From Chloroflexota bacterium (GTDB taxonomy: Bacteria > Chloroflexota > Anaerolineae > Anaerolineales > Villigracilaceae): 59,873 nt of DNA. The stretch covers positions 1-59,873 of the forward strand of contig VGNE01000019.1 of NCBI GenBank assembly GCA_016866215.1, written 5' to 3'. Made by a program: the position numbers and the translations under genes. Below the pieces are notes generated by a model. That model ran no database searches. It worked only from the letters and a program-made list of their open reading frames with translations, and was not told the DNA's origin. Positions 24,638 to 33,489 of this stretch are shown one piece after another. The number at the start of each line of letters is the position of its first letter. Position 1 is the stretch's first letter.

Positions 24638-24774
24638 CTGTGTAAGTAAACAAGTAAAAAATGCGTTGACCGAGACGAGTAGGCAGTCAAGTCCCTGACA
24701 GGGAGAAGAGATCAATGATTGAGAGTCTCTTCAAAGGGAAAACTGCTGAAAACCACTTGCGAGCGTGAAGCAGA

Positions 24775-24800
24775 ACAGTGATCAGTGGACAGTGATCAGT
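24775..24800. repeat. ACAGTGATCAGT direct repeat in the T-box leader
   Basis: Two copies of ACAGTGATCAGT separated by GG in the linker after stem I. Likely an insertion in a structurally tolerant linker. Confidence 0.6.
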
Positions 24801-24845
24801 TAGTAAGTGAAACGGATGGCTCCGTTAGAGGCTTAAGAGATACTC

Positions 24846-24889
24846 GTTGGTTTCGATACGCCGCTTCGTGACTACTCAACCGACGAGTA
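24846..24889. repeat. TTTCGATACGCC hairpin repeat in the T-box leader
   Basis: ACTCGTTGG ... CCGACGAGT outer arms around TTTCGATACGCC and GACTACTCAA. It belongs to the same family as the hairpins at 14228 and 42489. It forms a stem directly before the antiterminator, possibly replacing the native stem III. Confidence 0.6.
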
Positions 24890-24957
24890 AATCGGGTGGA
24901 ACCGCGTGAGATCAAACTCTCGTCCCGTTGTGGATGGGAGTTTTTAATTTTTCAGTT

Positions 24958-25059
24958 ATGTCATTCTGAGGGAGCGGGAGCGACCGAAGAATCCTCTTCC
25001 AAAGGCGAGACTCTTCGCGGAGTTTATCTTGAGCGCAGTCGAAAGGCTCAGAGTGACAT
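24958..25059. mobile_element. ATGTCATTCTGAG element upstream of thrS
   Basis: About 100 bp bounded by ATGTCATTCTGAG and CTCAGAGTGACAT (12 of 13 positions complementary), inserted between the T-box terminator and the thrS start codon. No gene inside. It lengthens the leader but leaves the ribosome binding site of thrS intact. Confidence 0.7.
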
Positions 25060-25084
25060 GCCAAAGTTAAGAAAGGAAGCGAGA

Positions 25085-26893
25085 ATGGCACAAATTCAGG
25101 AAAGATACGAAGATACACAGTTATACAAAATCCGTCACTCGGCGGCGCATGTCATGGCGCAGGCAGTGTTGGAGATGTTCCCTGACGGCAAAGTAAGCAT
25201 CGGTCCGCCAGTGGATAACGGTTTCTATTATGACTTTGATTTACCGCGCAACCTCACGCCTGAGGATCTGGACTTGATCGAAAAGCGCATGAGACAAATT
25301 GTGCAGGGCAAGCATGAGTTCAAGAAAACCGTCGTCTCGGCGGAGGAAGCGAAAAAGATATTCGCCGATCAGCCGTATAAACTGGAGTTGATCGAAGGAC
25401 TCGAAAAAGGCGGCACGGATGAATACGGCAACCCGCTAAACGAGAAACCTGAAATATCGATCTATCAGCAGGATACGTTCACAGACTTATGCCGCGGCCC
25501 GCATGTGCAAAGCACAAAAGAGATCAAACAGGATGCGTTCAAGTTAATGTCCATTGCGGGCGCATATTGGCGAGGCGATGAGAAGAACAAGATGCTCCAA
25601 CGTGTGTATGGCACAGCCTGGGAAAATAAAAACCAGTTAAAGGATTACCTGCATCAACTGGAGGAAGCCAAGAAACGCGACCATCGCAAACTGGGCAAGG
25701 AATTGGAAATCTTCATGTTTGATGACGAGGTCGGTCCTGGCTTGCCTTTGTGGCTGCCAAACGGTGGAATCATCATTGAAGGGTTGGAAAAACTTGCGAA
25801 GGAAATGGAGGAAGCCGCGGGCTACTCGCGTGTGCGTACACCGAATTTGACGAAGGAAGATTTGTTCATCCGCTCTGGTCATTTGCCTTACTATGCCGAG
25901 AGCATGTATCCGCCCATGGAATTGGAAGGCGTGAAATATTACGTCAAGCCAATGAACTGCCCGATGCACCACAAGATATTTGGTTCAAAGGGCCGTTCGT
26001 ATCGTGACTTGCCCGTCCGCCTCGCCGAATATGGAACCTGCTACCGTTACGAGAAATCAGGCGAACTCTTTGGCTTGATGCGCGTGCGCTCGATGCAGAT
26101 GAACGACGCCCACATTTATTGCGGCGAAGATCAATTTGAGCAGGAGTTCATGGGCGTGGTCGCCTTGTATCACAAATACTTTGAGTTGTTCGGCATTGAT
26201 AAATATGTGATGCGTTTGGCATTGCATTCAAAGGCTGGTCTCGGTAAAAAGTACGTGGACAACGAACGCCTGTGGCTCAAGACAGAAGACATGGTGCGCC
26301 ACGCCATGACAAATGGCGGCATCCCGTTTGTCGAACAACAGGATGAGGCCGCCTTCTACGGCCCCAAGATTGACGTGCAAATCTGGTCTGCCATTGGGCG
26401 TGAGTTTTCGCTTGCCACAAATCAAGTGGACTTTGCCGTACCCGAACGTTTTGACTTGAAGTTCACGAACAAGGCAGGTGTGGAAGAAATCCCACTTTGT
26501 ATTCACCGCGCGCCGCTCTCCACGCATGAACGCATGGTCGGATTCCTGCTCGAGCATTATGCAGGTAATTTCCCGGTCTGGCTATCGCCTGAGCAGGTAC
26601 GAGTCGTCTCGATCACGGATGCGCAGAATGAGTATGCAGAAAAGATCGCGAAACAGTTGCGTGAAAGCGGAATCCGCGCACAGGCAGATTTATCGTCACA
26701 ACGTATGAATGCCAAGATCCGCCAGGCGCAGTTAATGAAAGTGCCCTATATGATCGTGGTCGGTGATAACGAGATGCAGGCTGAACAAGTGTCGCTGCGC
26801 GTGCGGGATGGCAGCCAGCAGAATAATATTTCCCTGGATGAGTTTATTGCGCGCGCGAAGGATAGGATTGAGAGAAGAGCAAGCGAGTTGTAG
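25085..26893 (+). CDS. thrS: Threonine-tRNA ligase
   Basis: A 602-residue class II synthetase charging tRNA-Thr. The editing domain begins almost at the start (HSAAHVMAQAV, then CRGPH). The catalytic core holds the zinc site (MNCPMHH, LCIHRAPLSTHER) and GPKIDVQI; the anticodon-binding domain follows (VVSITDAQNEYA). The N-terminal TGS domain of the E. coli enzyme is absent. The start was set at MAQIQERYED because AAAGGA lies upstream; the frame is open further upstream but runs through the repeat element. Controlled by the T-box leader. Confidence 0.96.
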   Translation: MAQIQERYEDTQLYKIRHSAAHVMAQAVLEMFPDGKVSIGPPVDNGFYYDFDLPRNLTPEDLDLIEKRMRQIVQGKHEFKKTVVSAEEAKKIFADQPYKLELIEGLEKGGTDEYGNPLNEKPEISIYQQDTFTDLCRGPHVQSTKEIKQDAFKLMSIAGAYWRGDEKNKMLQRVYGTAWENKNQLKDYLHQLEEAKKRDHRKLGKELEIFMFDDEVGPGLPLWLPNGGIIIEGLEKLAKEMEEAAGYSRVRTPNLTKEDLFIRSGHLPYYAESMYPPMELEGVKYYVKPMNCPMHHKIFGSKGRSYRDLPVRLAEYGTCYRYEKSGELFGLMRVRSMQMNDAHIYCGEDQFEQEFMGVVALYHKYFELFGIDKYVMRLALHSKAGLGKKYVDNERLWLKTEDMVRHAMTNGGIPFVEQQDEAAFYGPKIDVQIWSAIGREFSLATNQVDFAVPERFDLKFTNKAGVEEIPLCIHRAPLSTHERMVGFLLEHYAGNFPVWLSPEQVRVVSITDAQNEYAEKIAKQLRESGIRAQADLSSQRMNAKIRQAQLMKVPYMIVVGDNEMQAEQVSLRVRDGSQQNNISLDEFIARAKDRIERRASEL

Positions 26894-26917
26894 TTTTGAC
26901 CGTGGACGGTGGACCAT

Positions 26918-26955
26918 AAAGAAGACGGAGAGTCGCTTAACTTTCCGTCTTCTTT
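26918..26955 (+). terminator. thrS terminator
   Basis: A perfect 12-bp stem (AAAGAAGACGGA) with a 14-base loop, ending in TTCTTTATT. It lies between convergent genes. Confidence 0.8.
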
Positions 26956-27013
26956 ATTCAACAATCACCGTCTAGTACTCTACGATTATCTTCTCGGTCT
27001 GTCTTGGCTTATC

Positions 27014-29314
27014 TCAAGGTCTCCAGGATTGCACCTCGCCTCGAACATTCTCCAATTGCACAACCTGACAGGTAAATGGATTGACCAACACCGGGCTGGT
27101 TGGTTTGTAAGGCATAACGACGCTGACGATCAACCATTGCCCATCCGGGCTCCAGACCGGATGAAACGCGAGTGTATCATCCAGCATGGCGACCAGTTTC
27201 CGCTCCGAGCCGTCCAGCCGCGAAATAAAGACCGCGCCATCCAGGTTGGCTCCGAACAGCCTGGCGTTGAAGGCAATCCACTGACCATCCGGTGAAATGA
27301 CGCCTCTTGGCGTCTTGATGGTGATGGGAAAGAGCGATTTCGTTTCGCCCGTTTGCAGGTTGTAGGTTTTGAAAACGTGGTCGTACAGGTTGTAGATGTC
27401 GCCGATTTGAGCGCCATAGACGATTGTCTGGTTATCCGGCAGCCAGCCAATCGGGTTGACGCGCACCGAACCTGTTTCGACCTTTTGCAAGCCTGTGCCG
27501 TCGGCATTGACTACATACAATCCATCTGGAGGGTTGTCGAGCAAAATACGAGCGCCATCCGGTGACCAGCTATTGTTCATGCCTCCCCATAGTCCTTCAA
27601 GCGCTGTGGTCTGTCCGCTGTTGACATAGAAAACATTCAAGCCAGTATCGGTCGAGAAAAGCAGCTTCGTACTGTCAGTGGAAAGCGACGGGTAGTAATC
27701 GCTGACCAGCCCGCGCGGGTCACTGCCATCCAAATTGGCAATGAAGACATTGATATCCGGCGGCATAGCGTCTGTGGTGAACAGGATTTTTCCGCCCAAG
27801 CCAGCGGGAAGCGCTTCACGCTGACCCTTGGCCTGCTCCCATTTTTCAGATGTGAGACACGCCTCGGGCGCGGAAGTTGGAATGGGTTCCGTTGTGGACG
27901 GCGGGTTCCAGACAACCTGCCACGATTCGTTGATACGATACGGCACACCCGAGAAGATGGTGAAGCGGCGCAGGCCGCTGGGGATTTCTCCATAAGCCAT
28001 CGAAGCCAACCGTATCCCAGTAAGAGGTCCGCCCCCCCCGCCGCCGCCCGCAACTTCTATTAGAGGCTTTTGCGGAACATCATCCATCACATTGATAAAA
28101 ATGCCGCCTTCTTTGTCTTCGTATGTAAACTTGAGGAAAGAAGCCCATTGAGGGTTGTCGCTCTTCACCAGTTGAGCCGATAACAAGCGGACGGTATATC
28201 CCTCGAAAGTTAAATCGCGGTTGATCTCCCAAGTCTGGCCGATTTGCGGGTTCGGGCCAAGGTCAAGTTCAAAGGGGATTCGCGGCGCGATTTGCATCTC
28301 GACCCACGCAAGGGTGAGTGTGAGCGGCGCGGCAAAGGCTTTCTGATTTGTGCGATAAATCCATGCAACCTTGTTGGGATCATAGACGGTGTTGTCTTGC
28401 GGCTCTGACTGCACTGCCTCGAATGGGATTCGGTTTCCGTTGGCGTCGAGCATCCTGATCACAGACATCGTGTTGAAATAACCTTGCGCCGGCAGGGCCG
28501 CCCCGCTCAAATCCAGACTGCCATACAGTTGATAGCCGTCTTCCACCTCGACGAATTTCTCGAGGGTGAAAGTGATTCCAGTGAGCGTCATCGTATTTGA
28601 CAAAACAGGCGTACTCGTCACATCAGCGGCGGGAATATTTGTCGCGGCGGGAGTGGAGAGTTCGATGACGGGCGCGACCGTCATATCGGGCGGCGCAGGC
28701 ACAAAGCGCAATGGAACTTCCCAGTTTACGGGGAGCGCGCCCGGCTTGGTGAAACCAATGCAATCGAAGGCCAAAACAGCCTCGTTTACGTTTGCGGGGA
28801 TTGGCTCATACTCAAGACGGTTTTCAAAATGCGTCCAGCCGCCTGCCCCAATATAGCCGCCTTCCAAAAGCGTTCCATTCGCAAGGCGCAGGTTTGCGCT
28901 GCCCATACAGCCAATCGATTCGTCGGAGGGATAAGCATCTCTCGGCACACCCTCGACTTTCACGAATAGCACGGTTTTATCCGCGCTGAGCACAGCCTCT
29001 GTGACGGTGATCGTCACGCCATCCCGCGTTATCGTCACCGGCTCAGCAAGCACACGCAGCGGCGCACTCTGGTCAATGATCCCCACGCCGGGGATGTAGC
29101 CGAGCGATTTGCCAATTGCATAAACCACACCCGTGAGAAGCGAGAGGGCAAGCAAAATAATGATCAGCGCCAAAGCGGGTCTTGCGCGCAAAGTTTGCAT
29201 AAATGAACTCCTTTTATCGAGCCGCGATTCGATCCTCGGCCATAAATTTGTATTTTCTGGAACGCCGCGGCGAGCGATAGACTCAAGCGCGTCTTTCATG
29301 CGATTGTCTTTCAT
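27014..29314 (-). CDS. Membrane anti-sigma-like protein with TolB-type propeller
   Basis: A 766-residue protein. A short cytoplasmic N-terminus (1-45) precedes one membrane helix (about 46-68), a beta-rich extracellular region (70-470) and a TolB/WD40-like propeller (about 520-766) with repeats such as NSWSPDGARIL and HPVWSPDGQWLIVS. The gene overlaps the ECF sigma factor gene by four bases and its start has AAAGGAG, the usual arrangement for sigma and anti-sigma. The N-terminus presumably binds the sigma factor while the outside domains sense a ligand. No zinc-finger anti-sigma motif is visible. A seven-glycine run is coded by a tract with eight consecutive C on the plus strand. Confidence 0.68.
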   Translation of the reverse strand: MKDNRMKDALESIARRGVPENTNLWPRIESRLDKRSSFMQTLRARPALALIIILLALSLLTGVVYAIGKSLGYIPGVGIIDQSAPLRVLAEPVTITRDGVTITVTEAVLSADKTVLFVKVEGVPRDAYPSDESIGCMGSANLRLANGTLLEGGYIGAGGWTHFENRLEYEPIPANVNEAVLAFDCIGFTKPGALPVNWEVPLRFVPAPPDMTVAPVIELSTPAATNIPAADVTSTPVLSNTMTLTGITFTLEKFVEVEDGYQLYGSLDLSGAALPAQGYFNTMSVIRMLDANGNRIPFEAVQSEPQDNTVYDPNKVAWIYRTNQKAFAAPLTLTLAWVEMQIAPRIPFELDLGPNPQIGQTWEINRDLTFEGYTVRLLSAQLVKSDNPQWASFLKFTYEDKEGGIFINVMDDVPQKPLIEVAGGGGGGGPLTGIRLASMAYGEIPSGLRRFTIFSGVPYRINESWQVVWNPPSTTEPIPTSAPEACLTSEKWEQAKGQREALPAGLGGKILFTTDAMPPDINVFIANLDGSDPRGLVSDYYPSLSTDSTKLLFSTDTGLNVFYVNSGQTTALEGLWGGMNNSWSPDGARILLDNPPDGLYVVNADGTGLQKVETGSVRVNPIGWLPDNQTIVYGAQIGDIYNLYDHVFKTYNLQTGETKSLFPITIKTPRGVISPDGQWIAFNARLFGANLDGAVFISRLDGSERKLVAMLDDTLAFHPVWSPDGQWLIVSVVMPYKPTSPVLVNPFTCQVVQLENVRGEVQSWRP

Positions 29315-29859
29315 TCTTCGCTCCTTTCCAGCAGGCCGCGCAATCGTTCACGCGCCGCATTCAACAGCCATTTGATCGTGCCAGCCGCCGCGCCTGATTC
29401 CACTGCCATTTCTTTTTCACTCATCTCCAAAAAATAACGTTGGACGATTACCGCTCTCTGGCGCGGTGATAATTTTTGCATGGCATCCCAAATTTGACTC
29501 TGGACTTCTGACGACTCCACCTGCGACTCAACCGACTCAACGCGCTCAGCCAATTGTGAAAATAGTTCCTCCGCATCATCCCCGACCTGAACCTGCCGCG
29601 CCGACTTTTGCATCACCTTCACCGAAGCATTGACCACGCTGCGCATGAACCACGGCTCGAACGGACGCGCCGCGTCAAATCCGTTTATGGAGCGATATGC
29701 CTGAAGGAAGGAATCCTGCACCACATCCTCAGCCAGGCCGAGGTCCCGCGTAATCAAATAGGCTGTGTGCACAGCCTTCACTTGATAGCGCATCACGAGG
29801 AATTCCAGCCCACCGATATCGTTATTTTTAAGTCGTTGGATGGCTTGTTGTTCGCCCAT
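29311..29859 (-). CDS. ECF-type RNA polymerase sigma factor
   Basis: A 182-residue group 4 sigma factor with region 2 (LITRDLGLAEDVVQDSFLQAY, then PWFMRSVVNASV) and region 4 (LSPRQRAVIVQRYFLEMSE followed by a helix-turn-helix). The start was placed at MGEQQAIQRL with GGAGG upstream. It is coupled by ATGA to the membrane anti-sigma-like gene and follows the WD40 gene on the same strand. It would direct transcription in response to an envelope signal; its target promoters cannot be read from this window. Confidence 0.9.
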   Translation of the reverse strand: MGEQQAIQRLKNNDIGGLEFLVMRYQVKAVHTAYLITRDLGLAEDVVQDSFLQAYRSINGFDAARPFEPWFMRSVVNASVKVMQKSARQVQVGDDAEELFSQLAERVESVESQVESSEVQSQIWDAMQKLSPRQRAVIVQRYFLEMSEKEMAVESGAAAGTIKWLLNAARERLRGLLERSEE

Positions 29860-29906
29860 CGTCCTCCACCATATATATCCGATCATGCCAGAAAAGGTTG
29901 GGGAAT

Positions 29907-29941
29907 ATCAAAATGACGGGTTGAAAGCCCGGCATTTTGAT
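29907..29941 (-). terminator. Hairpin between WD40 gene and sigma factor
   Basis: Stem ATCAAAATG/CATTTTGAT with an inner CGGG/CCCG. No T-run, so it may attenuate rather than end transcription between the two genes. Confidence 0.45.
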
Positions 29942-29962
29942 TCAAAAGCTGGGCAACCCGCC

Positions 29963-32422
29963 CTACGGAGCAGGCAGCAGCACTCTCGAAAACACATCCA
30001 AAACTTCCTGTGGCGGGGCATCCCTCCGCTCAACGGGCAGGAAAGTTTGCGTAAACAGGGTGGTTTCCGTTCCATCGGGCATTTGCTGGGATGTTTGCAA
30101 TTTGACCTGCTGACCGGTTTCCATGTTGATCCATACGCGGCGTCCGAAAACGCCGACGTTATAACGCATGGAAATCAACAGGCAGGGCGAGCCGTCTTCG
30201 CAGACGGTTTCCTCGCGCGAAACACTCTCGCCGTACTGCAATGCGTACTCCAGATCGAGGAGTATCCAATCCAGCGAGAGGCGGTAGATGGGAAATTCCA
30301 TCGCTTCGCCGGTGGTCAGGTTCATGCTGTGTGTGCCGACCGATACGGTTTGCTGGAGAATGTTTCCATCCTCGCCCCAGTGCGTGACGAAATTCCGCGT
30401 GACCCAGCCATCGGAATTGATCTCGAACCATTGCTCCTCCCGATAATACGGCGGCGGGTAATTCTGCCCCGGCTGGATATTTTCGGTGACGATCTCGCTG
30501 ACCACACGCACCCAGCCCGCTTTATTTAGCACAGACGTGTTGAATTTTTCCGCGAGAGATTGCACTTCCAAAAAGAGCGGGTCTTGCGAAGTAAACGCTG
30601 CCTCAGGCTGCGGAATGGGAATGGATGCGGGCGCGGCGGGCGGCAAATCTGTGAACATGGATTGGGCAATGCGAAAATCGAAAGACCAGTCGGAATATAC
30701 GTTGTAATATATTCTGGTAACTTTAATTTGAACGGGTTCCTCCGGCATTTCAGCAAATGAGATGGCGGAGGTAAATTTATTTCCAGCCATATTCCCAGAC
30801 GAGGAGCCGCTCGCTGTTGGCGAAGAAAGCATGACGCCCGTGTAATATCGCTCGGAATCAAATTCGAAGAGCAGTTCATTGGCGGAAGTTTTTTGCGCGC
30901 GTGTAAGATGCAAAGGGAATCCTGCATCCACTATTTCATCCAGCGGCATGGATTCGCCAACTTGCAGGCTTCCCGGATCGAAGGTGAATACACCGGGCAT
31001 CGCGGAAAAATCCTGCGCAAAGGGCAATCCTTGATCGGGCGGAAAAGATTTCAGTTTCAGCGTGATACGTTCGCCTTCCGGCAATGGAATAGTTTGATAG
31101 ACGCGAGTCTTTCCGTAATCCATCGTTTCGGGAGTGATATTTGTCAGCGGATAGATTCTGCCTTGCGAATCGGTCATGGCTATATTCCAATCGCCTGCAA
31201 GGGAAATATCAGGGCTGTCAAAGAGAAGCGACACTTGAATAATGGTATAGTCATTGGAAATTTTCACATCGTCCAATAGCAGTGTCATACCTCCGCCGTT
31301 GGCGCTCTGAGAGTCATCCCATCCGCGAAATGCAAGTTTCACATCTCCTGTGGAAACATCCCAAAAGCGGATGGTGGCTGGCAAATCTTTTGTATAACTG
31401 GTTTCCAGCGTGGCGATGGTTTGCGGGTCGAACCAGCGCAGTTCTTTATAAATGATGCCATCGTAAAAACCAAAGGCGGATGACATTTCGCCTGTACCAG
31501 AATCCCAAACGCGAATCGCGCCGCTGGCGGTGGCAATCTGACTGCTGTTCGGCGACCAATCCAGCGCGTCCACCGAGTTGAAATGCGCGCGGATGAATCC
31601 TTCGCATTGATTATTCCCCGCATCCCACACGCAGACTGTGCCGCCGAAATGCCCGGATGCGATTTGTTTTCCATCCGGCGACCATTTCACCTGCATGGCG
31701 GGCTGGGGGCGAGTATCGAACAAACGCACCCATTTGTCGGTATCCACCCGCCAGCGGCGCAAGCCATATCCCAAATCGCCGGTGGAGATCAGGCGCAAAC
31801 CATCCGGCGACCATGAAAGGTCAAACGGGGAAACAATGAAATCCTCCAAAGCAGCAACTGGCCTTCCAGTATCCACATCCATAACAGACAAGCCGCGTTC
31901 CGGCATCGAGAAGGCGAGCCGTTTGCCATCCGATGTCCATGCCAGCGCACCGGATGGGATATATCCTTGTGTATCACTTTTGTACTCATAGTGAATTTTC
32001 CACGAAATGGTATCCCAGACTGTCACATGCAGGGAACCGCTTTCCACATATTTCATGATAATTCCGCTGGCAGCCAGTTTGCTTCCATCGGGAGAAAACT
32101 GCACTTGAAATACCTGCTCATTTAACGGCAGGCTGTGAATTTTCTCCAGCGTTTTCAGGTTATACAAAATCAGGTCTTTCGAGGTGGCTACAGCAATCAT
32201 CTCGCCATCCGGGCTGATATCAAATGTCTGAATGAATCCGGGCACTTCCACCACATCCTCTGGGTCGCCTTTGGGTATTAGTTTGGGATCTGGAAAATCC
32301 TGATAGGATGTGGAATAACCCGCAGACATTAACGAAGGGTTGGCGATGTAAATCACTCCAATCACAAGTAATACCAGAATCAGCAGGATTGAAAATGCTT
32401 TTAGAAACGGGGTTGACTTCAT
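29963..32422 (-). CDS. Exported WD40-repeat protein
   Basis: An 819-residue protein with an N-terminal membrane helix or uncleaved signal (FSILLILVLLVIGVIYI). A beta-propeller follows, of about seven WD40-like blades between residues 60 and 375 (FDISPDGEMIAVAT, VKWSPDGKQIASG, LDWSPNSSQIATAS, TIRFWDVSTG). The C-terminal half is beta-rich and not recognised; it includes a domain of about 190 residues near the end that resembles a lipid- or ligand-carrying barrel only in general appearance. AGGAGG lies at good spacing. Located directly upstream of the sigma/anti-sigma pair, it may belong to the same sensing unit. Confidence 0.7.
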   Translation of the reverse strand: MKSTPFLKAFSILLILVLLVIGVIYIANPSLMSAGYSTSYQDFPDPKLIPKGDPEDVVEVPGFIQTFDISPDGEMIAVATSKDLILYNLKTLEKIHSLPLNEQVFQVQFSPDGSKLAASGIIMKYVESGSLHVTVWDTISWKIHYEYKSDTQGYIPSGALAWTSDGKRLAFSMPERGLSVMDVDTGRPVAALEDFIVSPFDLSWSPDGLRLISTGDLGYGLRRWRVDTDKWVRLFDTRPQPAMQVKWSPDGKQIASGHFGGTVCVWDAGNNQCEGFIRAHFNSVDALDWSPNSSQIATASGAIRVWDSGTGEMSSAFGFYDGIIYKELRWFDPQTIATLETSYTKDLPATIRFWDVSTGDVKLAFRGWDDSQSANGGGMTLLLDDVKISNDYTIIQVSLLFDSPDISLAGDWNIAMTDSQGRIYPLTNITPETMDYGKTRVYQTIPLPEGERITLKLKSFPPDQGLPFAQDFSAMPGVFTFDPGSLQVGESMPLDEIVDAGFPLHLTRAQKTSANELLFEFDSERYYTGVMLSSPTASGSSSGNMAGNKFTSAISFAEMPEEPVQIKVTRIYYNVYSDWSFDFRIAQSMFTDLPPAAPASIPIPQPEAAFTSQDPLFLEVQSLAEKFNTSVLNKAGWVRVVSEIVTENIQPGQNYPPPYYREEQWFEINSDGWVTRNFVTHWGEDGNILQQTVSVGTHSMNLTTGEAMEFPIYRLSLDWILLDLEYALQYGESVSREETVCEDGSPCLLISMRYNVGVFGRRVWINMETGQQVKLQTSQQMPDGTETTLFTQTFLPVERRDAPPQEVLDVFSRVLLPAP

Positions 32423-32559
32423 GGTAAACCTCCTGAATTTGGCGCATCATACCTCACAAAGATTAATCCCCCTCCGCCGATTCCCCGACGATTTCCCCAC
32501 GAAATACAGTTAAAAGCCGCCAACAAGAAAAATCTGCGGATATTATTTGTTTGACAGGA

Positions 32560-33489
32560 TTATTGGACTTCCGTGATGATCGTGTGCTGGGCGCCTGCGG
32601 ATATTAATGCGCTCGCGACAGACTCCGCCTTAGCCTGCTCAACCAACGCGATCATATTGCCTCCGCGTCCACCGCCGCTGAGTTTTGCGCCCAATGCGCC
32701 AGCCTCCCGCGCGACGATCACAAGTTGATCCAGTTCGGGAGAGGAGACCGTCAACTCCTGTAAAAGTGAATGGTTGTGATCCATAAGTTTGCCAAGCAAT
32801 TCGGGCTTTCCGCTTTCAATGGAACGGCGCGCGATCAATGCAACCTGTGCGATCTCGTCGAATAAACTTTCAAAGCGGGCGGTATCTTTTAACCACAAGC
32901 GGCGCACATCATTGACAGATTCCTTCGTGAGTGCGGAAATGCCTGTATCGCCAATGACAATGGTGAATGGCTTGCCAACTTTGAACATTTCAACAGGCTG
33001 ACCTTTTATAAAGTAGACAGGTTTGTTGTATGTGATGACGGTGTTGTCAATTCCCGATGGCGTGCCGTGATGGAGTTTTTCGATTTCGTAAGTGAGTGTG
33101 TTGACTTCATCATCTGAAATAGGATGAAGGAGGAAAGAGGAAAGAGAACGGATTAGCGCAACTGATACTGCCGCGCCAGAACCTAACCCTGACGCAACGG
33201 GAATGGTGGATGAAATATTTATTTCAAGATTCGGCAGTGGGGAAATGTCAAAGCGCTGAATCACTTTCAGAATAACCGAAGCAATTGGATGGTCAGCAGG
33301 AAGCGTATTAAGTTCGGCGTGCAGGTCAATGCCGGGGGCGTGGATAAATATCCCTGCGCGGGGCGAGTCCAAAACTTCAACATTCACATGAACTTGTGTG
33401 ACGGGCACAGCCAGCGCGGGACGACCATACACCACCGCATGTTCGCCGAATAGAATGATCTTGCCGGGTGCGGACGCGAATGCGTTCAC
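32560..33489 (-). CDS. mvk: Mevalonate kinase
   Basis: GHMP-family kinase of 309 aa that phosphorylates mevalonate for isoprenoid synthesis. ASAPGKIILFGEHAVVYG is at the N-terminus, the ATP loop is VASGLGSGAAVSVAL, KLHHGTPSGIDNT follows, and the C-terminal KLSGGGRGG closes the site. I chose a GTG start that overlaps the stop codon of the UbiA-type gene by four bases (GTGA), because it leaves the usual short N-terminus before SAPGKI; an ATG 12 codons upstream is the alternative. A mevalonate route is known in some Chloroflexota and is otherwise archaeal or eukaryotic in distribution. Confidence 0.92.
   Translation of the reverse strand: MNAFASAPGKIILFGEHAVVYGRPALAVPVTQVHVNVEVLDSPRAGIFIHAPGIDLHAELNTLPADHPIASVILKVIQRFDISPLPNLEINISSTIPVASGLGSGAAVSVALIRSLSSFLLHPISDDEVNTLTYEIEKLHHGTPSGIDNTVITYNKPVYFIKGQPVEMFKVGKPFTIVIGDTGISALTKESVNDVRRLWLKDTARFESLFDEIAQVALIARRSIESGKPELLGKLMDHNHSLLQELTVSSPELDQLVIVAREAGALGAKLSGGGRGGNMIALVEQAKAESVASALISAGAQHTIITEVQ

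Larger units (their letters stand above)
24655..24947 (+). promoter_or_regulatory. T-box riboswitch of thrS
   Basis: The T-box core GGGTGGAACCGCG (24894-24906) is followed by a terminator stem (AACTC...GAGTT) with a T-run. The leader opens with the usual stem I elements (GACCGAGACGAGTAGG). The stretch CTGAAAACCACTTGCGAGC fits a specifier loop and contains ACC and ACT, both threonine codons. Uncharged tRNA-Thr would favour antitermination and thrS expression. Two dispersed repeats lie within the leader: a direct repeat of ACAGTGATCAGT (24775-24800) and a hairpin repeat (24846-24889) directly before the T-box. Confidence 0.88.

Noticed and set aside
24638-24660. Second tRNA gene after tRNA-Val
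   Set aside because: No cloverleaf can be formed; the sequence is the beginning of the T-box leader.
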